Assembly (NCBI RefSeq): GCF_032773895.1
Contig: NZ_CP120416.1
Span: 3,873,001 to 3,937,000, forward strand
Length of the DNA: 64,000 nt
Direction: 5' to 3'
DNA from: Teredinibacter sp. KSP-S5-2
GTDB lineage: Bacteria > Pseudomonadota > Gammaproteobacteria > Pseudomonadales > Cellvibrionaceae
Of the stretch, positions 58,661-64,000 are shown in pieces. Numbering within the stretch: the stretch's first letter is position 1; the number at the start of each line of letters is the position of its first letter. A program made the translations under genes and the position numbers. A model generated the notes under the pieces. It was not told the origin of the DNA, ran no database searches, and saw only the letters and a program-made list of their open reading frames with translations.

Positions 58661-58724
58661 CTCGCAAGACTATCCCCCGGATAACGCTTTCCCCCAGGCT
58701 AATTGCGTCATACACTTTCGCCCC

Positions 58725-60620
58725 ATGAGCCGAATACCACAAAGCTTTATTGACGACCTTTTAAACCGTATCGACATCGTCGATGTGGTCGACCACAGGG
58801 TGAAGCTCAAAAAAACAGGCAAAAACTACGCAGCCTGCTGTCCTTTTCACGAAGAAAAAACCCCATCATTCACCGTCAGCCCAGATAAACAGTTTTATTA
58901 CTGCTTCGGCTGCGGGGCAACAGGTAACGCCATCGGCTTTGTCATGGAATATGACCGCAGCGGCTTTGTCGAAGCGGTTGAAAACCTGGCCAAAATCGCC
59001 GGAGTAGAGGTTCCAAAAGAACAAGCTCGCCCGGAAGAGAATGCACAGCATGGGCGAAATAAGCGTATATACGAGACCCTCGATAAGGCCGCCCTCTACT
59101 TTCAGCGACAACTTAAACAGCATCCAGCCAGAAACCAACCGGTAAATTACTTAAAAAATCGTGGCTTAACCGGCGTCATTGCCCGAGATTTTGGGCTCGG
59201 CTACGCCCCACCCGGCTGGGACAATCTGCTTAACGCACTCGGACTAAACGAAGAGGACATCCAACTCCTGATCGACTCTGGCCTGGCAATAGAAAGGGAA
59301 GACAAACAAAGCATATACGACCGCTTTCGTCACAGAATCATGTTCCCAATCCGCGATACCCGTGGCAGAACAATTGGTTTTGGTGGGCGCGTACTCGGTA
59401 ACGATAAACCCAAATACCTCAACTCACCGGAAACCGAAGTCTTCCACAAAGGCAAAGAACTATACGGACTCTACGAAGCCAGAAAAAGCAGCCGCCAATT
59501 GGAAAACCTGATTGTTGTCGAAGGCTATATGGACGTGATTGCCCTCACTCAATACGGCATCACCAACGCGGTAGCCACACTGGGTACCGCCTGCGGAGAG
59601 GAGCACCTGCGACTTTCCTTCCGCTATGTTAGCGAAGTGGTGTTTTGCTTTGATGGCGACGAAGCTGGCCGGACCGCAGCAAAGCGAGCACTTACCAACA
59701 GCCTATCCAGTATGGAAGATGGCCGCCAAATCAAATTCCTGTTCTTACCAGAAGGGCAAGATCCAGACAGCCTGGTTCGACAAATTGGTGCCGACCGTTT
59801 CAAGGCACAAATAAAAGCGGCCATTCCTCTGGAAGAGTTTCTGTTTGAAGCTGCAGCCGAAGGCATTGATATCCAACAGATGGATGGCCGAGCCAAGTTC
59901 AGTAAGATTGCTGCGCCACTCATTAATAAGCTCCCACAAGGTATTTTCAGGGAGCTTATGTTTGAAAACCTGGCTAAGCGCACTGGCCTAAGTACAGAAA
60001 CCCTGCGCGCGCTCACCAAAGAAGAGTTTCACCTGGTAACGGAAGAACCCCCTTCACAAGAAGAACAAAGCCAGGAATCAGCACCCCCACCGGAAGAGTC
60101 GTACACACCCTCTCCTTCCTCGAATCACGAACCTAACTCGCTAAGATCTCAAATCGAATTGAATCCAGCGAGAATGGCCACCATTCTGTTGCTGGAAAGC
60201 CCAGAATTATTACAGCAAATGCCACCACCGCCAGACCTCGGTCAATATAAATCCATCGATGACTACGATCGTCTGGCGAAACTCATGAATTACCTCACAT
60301 CCCGACCGGACACCAGCTTCAATAAAATTCTCGGCTATTGGGGTGGAGTTTATGGCATAGAAGAGCAACAACAGCTGGCCAAGCTGGTCGCCAACCAACT
60401 GCTTAATTCAGCCAGAAGCATTGCTCAATACGATTCAGCAAAGGAACTTCGCTACGCATTATTGAAAATAGAACGTCGAATTCAGCGGGATAAAGCCGAA
60501 TCAGAAATCAACGCATTAAAAGCAATTGGACTGACTCAACTTTCCAATGAACAAAAAAATCGCTTAAAAGAGCTCATTTCACAGCTTCAAGCCATGAAAA
60601 AGACGGAATCTAACAATTGA
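58725..60620 (+). CDS. dnaG: DNA primase
   Basis: 631 aa. Zinc-binding domain (CCPFHEEKTPSFTVSPDKQFYYCFGCG, CHC2 type), RNA-polymerase-like core with TOPRIM motifs (VVEGYMDVIAL with catalytic Glu, FDGDEAGRTAA), a Pro/Ser/Glu-rich linker (about 440-475), and a C-terminal DnaB-interaction domain. Normal length for gammaproteobacteria. Makes RNA primers for replication. Confidence 0.96.
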   Translation: MSRIPQSFIDDLLNRIDIVDVVDHRVKLKKTGKNYAACCPFHEEKTPSFTVSPDKQFYYCFGCGATGNAIGFVMEYDRSGFVEAVENLAKIAGVEVPKEQARPEENAQHGRNKRIYETLDKAALYFQRQLKQHPARNQPVNYLKNRGLTGVIARDFGLGYAPPGWDNLLNALGLNEEDIQLLIDSGLAIEREDKQSIYDRFRHRIMFPIRDTRGRTIGFGGRVLGNDKPKYLNSPETEVFHKGKELYGLYEARKSSRQLENLIVVEGYMDVIALTQYGITNAVATLGTACGEEHLRLSFRYVSEVVFCFDGDEAGRTAAKRALTNSLSSMEDGRQIKFLFLPEGQDPDSLVRQIGADRFKAQIKAAIPLEEFLFEAAAEGIDIQQMDGRAKFSKIAAPLINKLPQGIFRELMFENLAKRTGLSTETLRALTKEEFHLVTEEPPSQEEQSQESAPPPEESYTPSPSSNHEPNSLRSQIELNPARMATILLLESPELLQQMPPPPDLGQYKSIDDYDRLAKLMNYLTSRPDTSFNKILGYWGGVYGIEEQQQLAKLVANQLLNSARSIAQYDSAKELRYALLKIERRIQRDKAESEINALKAIGLTQLSNEQKNRLKELISQLQAMKKTESNN

Positions 60621-60768
60621 TTCTATGGCTACTGCCCCCATATATCGCTATAATTGCCGGCTTCCTTGGCGGGCCTAATTTTTGAGCTAGTCTCAATAGG
60701 TGCTAAATCGGAAGATTTCTTCCAAGGAGCAGGCCCTTTGAACACATCTCCATGCGACAGGAACCTGA

Positions 60769-62643
60769 ATGAGCGAACAGGCCCAACAGCAGTCTCGTAT
60801 TAAAGAATTAATAAACCGTGGCCGAGAACAAGGCTACCTAACATACGACGAAGTAAACGATCACTTACCTGACGATATTTCGGATCCGGATCAGGTCGAA
60901 GACATCATCCAGATGATCAACGACATGGGTATCCGTGTATACGAAGTTGCGCCAGATGCCGACGAACTTCTCATGACCGATGGCGAAGCTTCGCCAGATG
61001 AAATAGCGGCCGCTGAAGCCGCCGCGGCACTTGCCGCAGTTGAAACAGAAGCAGGCAGAACCACCGACCCCGTGCGCATGTACATGCGTGAAATGGGTAC
61101 CGTAGAACTTCTTACCCGCGAAGGCGAAATTGCGATTGCCAAGCGTATTGAAGAAGGGCTTCGGGAGCTGATGCACGCATTGGCTTTCTGGCCCGACGCG
61201 GTGAAAAAAGTCATGGACGAATATGACTTGGTGGAAAAAGACGAGCGTCGTTTAAGCGATGTTATCAGTGGCTGGCTAGACCCAGCGGAAGAGGTAGAGG
61301 CAGCAACGCCTATCTCATCAAGCAGTACCGATGACAGCGACCTTAAAGACAATGACGACGATTCGGACGATGACGACGATAACGACGACGATAGTTCGAC
61401 TGACGACGACGATGAAGGCAGCTCAGGTATTGACCCTGAGTACGCCAAAGAGCGTTTCGACGAACTTCGAAAAGCGTTAGAAGAAACCGATAAGGCCATT
61501 GCTAAAAATGGACGCGAGAGCAAAGAAGCTAACGCAGCTATGGAAGCATTGGGCGAGGTCTTCAAATACTTCAAACTACCGCCACGTCAGTTCGACCCTA
61601 TCTATAACTACGTTAGGGACGTACTTGAGCGAATTCGTGCCGAAGAAAAAAGCATCATGAATCTGTGCATCCGCACAGCTGGCATGCCGAGAAAAACCTT
61701 CACCAAGGAATTCCCCGGCAACGAAACCGACGAAAACTGGGTACCGGAAATCATTAAGAAAAAGCGTGATTACTCCGATGCCCTGCGCGGCTTACAGGAA
61801 GAAATCTTCCGCTCTCAACGCAAACTACAGCAATTAGAGCAAGAAACCGGACTCGACCTGGTGACTATTAAGGAAATCAACCGTCGCATGTCCATCGGTG
61901 AAGCCCGTGCACGTCGAGCCAAAAAGGAAATGGTTGAAGCCAACTTACGTCTGGTTATCTCCATCGCCAAAAAGTACACCAACCGTGGCTTGCAATTTCT
62001 CGACCTAATTCAGGAAGGCAACATCGGCTTGATGAAAGCAGTAGACAAGTTTGAATACCGTCGCGGCTATAAATTTTCGACCTACGCCACGTGGTGGATT
62101 CGACAGGCCATCACCCGCTCCATTGCGGACCAGGCACGCACCATCCGTATTCCGGTGCACATGATCGAAACCATCAACAAGCTCAACCGTATTTCCCGTC
62201 AAATGCTACAGGAAATGGGTCGTGAACCTACACCGGAAGAGCTTGGCGAGCGTATGGATATGCCTGAAGACAAAGTGCGTAAAGTCTTGAAAATCGCCAA
62301 AGAGCCCATCTCAATGGAAACACCTATTGGTGATGATGAAGACTCGCATCTTGGCGACTTTATTGAAGATACCGCGATTACTTCGCCAGTGGACTCCGCA
62401 ACCACCCAAGGCTTACAGGAAACAACCCGTTCTGTATTGTCTGGGCTGACCGCAAGAGAAGCAAAAGTTCTCCGTATGCGATTCGGTATCGACATGAATA
62501 CCGACCACACTCTGGAAGAAGTAGGTAAACAATTTGACGTTACCCGTGAGCGTATTCGTCAGATCGAAGCCAAAGCGTTACGCAAACTCCGTCACCCTTC
62601 ACGATCCGACCATTTACGCGGATTTTTGGACGACACTGAGTAA
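60769..62643 (+). CDS. rpoD: RNA polymerase primary sigma factor (sigma-70)
   Basis: 624 aa. Region 1.1 at the N-terminus, region 1.2 ([21 protein letters not shown]), a non-conserved region with an extended Asp/Ser-rich stretch (about residues 184-225), regions 2.1-2.4 ([14 protein letters not shown] ... [15 protein letters not shown]), region 3 and region 4 ([29 protein letters not shown]). Fully typical housekeeping sigma apart from the long acidic run. Last protein gene of the rpsU-dnaG-rpoD cluster. Confidence 0.97.
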   Translation: MSEQAQQQSRIKELINRGREQGYLTYDEVNDHLPDDISDPDQVEDIIQMINDMGIRVYEVAPDADELLMTDGEASPDEIAAAEAAAALAAVETEAGRTTDPVRMYMREMGTVELLTREGEIAIAKRIEEGLRELMHALAFWPDAVKKVMDEYDLVEKDERRLSDVISGWLDPAEEVEAATPISSSSTDDSDLKDNDDDSDDDDDNDDDSSTDDDDEGSSGIDPEYAKERFDELRKALEETDKAIAKNGRESKEANAAMEALGEVFKYFKLPPRQFDPIYNYVRDVLERIRAEEKSIMNLCIRTAGMPRKTFTKEFPGNETDENWVPEIIKKKRDYSDALRGLQEEIFRSQRKLQQLEQETGLDLVTIKEINRRMSIGEARARRAKKEMVEANLRLVISIAKKYTNRGLQFLDLIQEGNIGLMKAVDKFEYRRGYKFSTYATWWIRQAITRSIADQARTIRIPVHMIETINKLNRISRQMLQEMGREPTPEELGERMDMPEDKVRKVLKIAKEPISMETPIGDDEDSHLGDFIEDTAITSPVDSATTQGLQETTRSVLSGLTAREAKVLRMRFGIDMNTDHTLEEVGKQFDVTRERIRQIEAKALRKLRHPSRSDHLRGFLDDTE

Positions 62644-62714
62644 GTTTTCACCAAAAAAACAAAGAAGCTTTTCAAGAGCTTTGCGGCGCACTATAATGCG
62701 CCGCTTCACTTTAC

Positions 62715-62791
62715 GGGCCTATAGCTCAGTTGGTTAGAGCATCCGACTCATAATCGGCAGGTCGCTGGTTCAAGTCCAGCTGGGCCCACCA
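62715..62791 (+). tRNA. tRNA-Ile2 (anticodon CAT, expected lysidine)
   Basis: 77 nt with encoded CCA. Acceptor GGGCCTA/TGGGCCC pairs fully; the anticodon loop is CTCATAA. CAT can mean elongator Met or Ile2; the T-arm GCTGGTTCAAGTCCAGC equals that of E. coli ileX/ileY, and a tRNA-Ile2 after rpoD is a known arrangement in Pseudomonas, so Ile2 (C34 modified to lysidine by TilS) is preferred. Confidence 0.85.
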
Positions 62792-62801
62792 TATTAAGAG
62801 A

Positions 62802-62827
62802 CCGCAGCCAAAAGCTGCGGTTTTTTT
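62802..62827 (+). terminator. terminator after the tRNA gene
   Basis: CCGCAGC (62802-62808), loop CAAAA, GCTGCGG (62814-62820), then TTTTTTT. Confidence 0.88.
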
Positions 62828-62892
62828 ATTCTCGATGTTTACTTTCATCTAATGGCTAACAACTAAGCATTTCGGGGAAGTAATTTATATAG

Positions 62893-63152
62893 TCAACCCA
62901 CCCTAGATTTCCCAAGCAGCACCGGCTCAAGCGACGGAAGGTTTTCCCCTTTGTCTAGCTGCTCTTTATAGACGGTTTTCAACACCCGAAAAGCTTCATA
63001 GGAAAGCATCAAGATCTCTTCAATATTTTCTTGAATCTAGCAACGCCTCATACCTATTGATGCATTCGTAGGTATAAAAGCGCTCTGTTATCAATTTCAG
63101 CCATTCTTTCGCTTACCTTTTGGATATTTGTTTTGATCAAGAGCTGCTTTAA
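62893..63152 (-). pseudogene. frameshifted coding remnant, unidentified
   Basis: Three minus-strand pieces in different frames read like one protein: IKAALDQNKYPKGKRKNG (63152 to the TGA at 63107), then WLKLITERFYTYECINRYEA, and finally NIEEILMLSYEAFRVLKTVY running to a stop at 62893. Composition is protein-like throughout (Leu/Glu/Tyr-rich helices), while every single frame is broken. I do not recognise the family. Random resemblance cannot be excluded. The remaining bases from 62828 to 63708 contain no intact gene that I can support. Confidence 0.3.
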
Positions 63153-63708
63153 TAATGCCTTAAACATGCCCAACGTCATCATTCTATTGGGAACAATGGG
63201 ATAGTCGACAGTCTCAAAACCACTGATTATATTCACCTGCAATAAAATAGCCTTACTCACAAATCGCAAACGACAATCAATTCATAAAAAATTTAGACGC
63301 CATTCAGATTTGCCAACCAGCGCAAGATTTCAGCAAGAGTTTTCTGGTCTCAGCTGGTTTTATATTGATAAAGGTTGTATACATAACAAACTGCATTTAG
63401 TCAGGGAACTCAACTTAAGAGACGTTACGAGTGTTAACGATTGCCTTGCCATTTACACATTTTATTTCAGAGATATGTCGTACCCGACATCTTCCTCTGC
63501 CATTTGTATCCATGTTTCATCGGGTATCCAAATTTCCCATTACTAACCCTACCAAGATAAAAGAACGCCGGAACGCTTATACTTCCGGAAAGATCAGATT
63601 TTTGGCAAAAACGTTTGAAATATTGCACGTATACAAGGCCAGCGTTTAATTTGTTTTTAGTGATGTTATCAACACACTATTAATTGCTCATTAGAAGAGT
63701 CAAAAATT

Positions 63709-64000
63709 ATGTTTTCCTCAAGAACAATAAAAATTCTATTCTTATTTTTTATCGTCATTTTCTTTATTGGCTGTACGCACATCGGCAAACAGAGTCTATC
63801 TAATTTATTTGGATTGGCCGAACCCCGAAATAGAGAAGTTACCCAGCTGGATGCTGGGATGGTTGACTACTGGACAGAAGTAAAACCGGTGCTGGAAAAC
63901 CGGTGCGTTGTCTGCCATAGCTGCTACGATGCGCCATGCCAACTTAAGCTCAGCTCATTTGAAGGGATTGAGAGAGGCGCAACAAATAGTCAGGTTTATG
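63709..64000 (+). CDS. cti: fatty acid cis/trans isomerase (3' end outside window)
   Basis: Starts at ATG 63709 and is still open at the window edge (97 codons seen). Lipoprotein-like signal (residues 1-21, hydrophobic, FFIGC). The diagnostic feature is the c-type heme site CVVCHSC (CxxCH) followed by YDAPCQLKLSSFEGIERGA, which is characteristic of Cti. Cti converts cis to trans unsaturated fatty acids in existing phospholipids and stiffens the membrane under solvent or heat stress; it acts in the periplasm. No clear promoter or Shine-Dalgarno was identified. Confidence 0.88.
   Translation, partial: MFSSRTIKILFLFFIVIFFIGCTHIGKQSLSNLFGLAEPRNREVTQLDAGMVDYWTEVKPVLENRCVVCHSCYDAPCQLKLSSFEGIERGATNSQVY

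Noticed and set aside
62715-62791. Reading the tRNA as elongator tRNA-Met
   Set aside because: The CAT anticodon allows it, but the T-arm matches Ile2 tRNAs and the position after rpoD is that of tRNA-Ile2; Met remains a minor possibility.
63310-63546. 78-codon plus-strand ORF before cti
   Set aside because: No Shine-Dalgarno, no recognisable domain, and it faces a region that looks like degraded coding sequence on the other strand.
1-64000. Prophage, insertion sequence, CRISPR array, defence island
   Set aside because: No transposase, integrase, phage structural, cas or restriction genes and no spaced direct-repeat array were seen.

Overview
The window looks like chromosomal DNA of a free-living, aerobic gammaproteobacterium, most likely of the Cellvibrionales (Teredinibacter/Saccharophagus-like). 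Signs for this are the gene order around dusB-fis-purHD, lptD-surA-pdxA-rsmA-apaGH and rpsU-dnaG-rpoD, a Vfr-type CRP, a COQ7-type ubiquinone hydroxylase, the PrsK/PrsR pair of the PEP-CTERM/exosortase systems, and a secreted chitin-binding protein with long Ser/Thr and Gly linkers. The taxonomic call is inference from gene content. I see no prophage, insertion sequence, CRISPR array or rRNA; the window is mostly core genome with small accessory islands.

Layout. 1-5.6 kb: DUF3426 protein, dusB-fis, purH and purD. 5.6-7 kb: carbohydrate-binding secreted protein. 7.4-11 kb: a three-gene Wolinella-type (di-heme cytochrome b) fumarate reductase/succinate dehydrogenase. 11-14 kb: erythromycin-esterase-like lipoprotein, and a small redox module of two thioredoxin-fold proteins facing a MarR-type regulator with a four-cysteine tail. 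14.4-16.6 kb: a tiny secreted Cys peptide, a Ycf46-like AAA ATPase, and a tiny sorting-signal protein with a consensus sigma-54 promoter. 16.8-18.8 kb: coq7, osmC and crp. 18.8-21.4 kb: trpGDC. 21.8-28.7 kb: DUF1631 protein, prsK-prsR and a tyrosine-autokinase-like protein with a broken P-loop. 28.8-34 kb: trpE, rpe, DUF3530 protein, murU-amgK. 34-41 kb: lptD-surA-pdxA-rsmA-apaG-apaH. 41-43 kb: metalloprotease-like protein and galE. 43-48 kb: prkA-yeaH-spoVR stress operon. 48-51.4 kb: EamA transporter with a putative leader-peptide attenuator, cca and a pteridine reductase. 51.4-57 kb: Hsp20, AhpD-like protein, MFS transporter with LysR regulator, folK, folB and tsaD. 57-62.8 kb: solute-binding-like protein, rpsU-yqeY-dnaG-rpoD and a tRNA-Ile2. 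The window ends in a decayed coding remnant and the start of cti.

How the parts connect. Tryptophan synthesis is split into trpE (next to rpe) and trpGDC (next to crp), with the DUF1631/prsKR block between. PrsK/PrsR is a sigma-54 two-component pair, and the only sigma-54 promoter I recognised lies before the tiny C-terminal-sorting-signal protein about 8 kb away, so a regulator/target link is a reasonable prediction. Envelope functions recur: LptD and SurA in outer-membrane assembly, MurU/AmgK in cell-wall recycling, and Cti in membrane lipid adaptation. The least ordinary items are the eamA leader/terminator, the sigma-54-driven mini protein, the 120-nt palindrome before purD, the menaquinol-type reductase in an apparently ubiquinone-using organism, and the pseudo-kinase beside prsKR.
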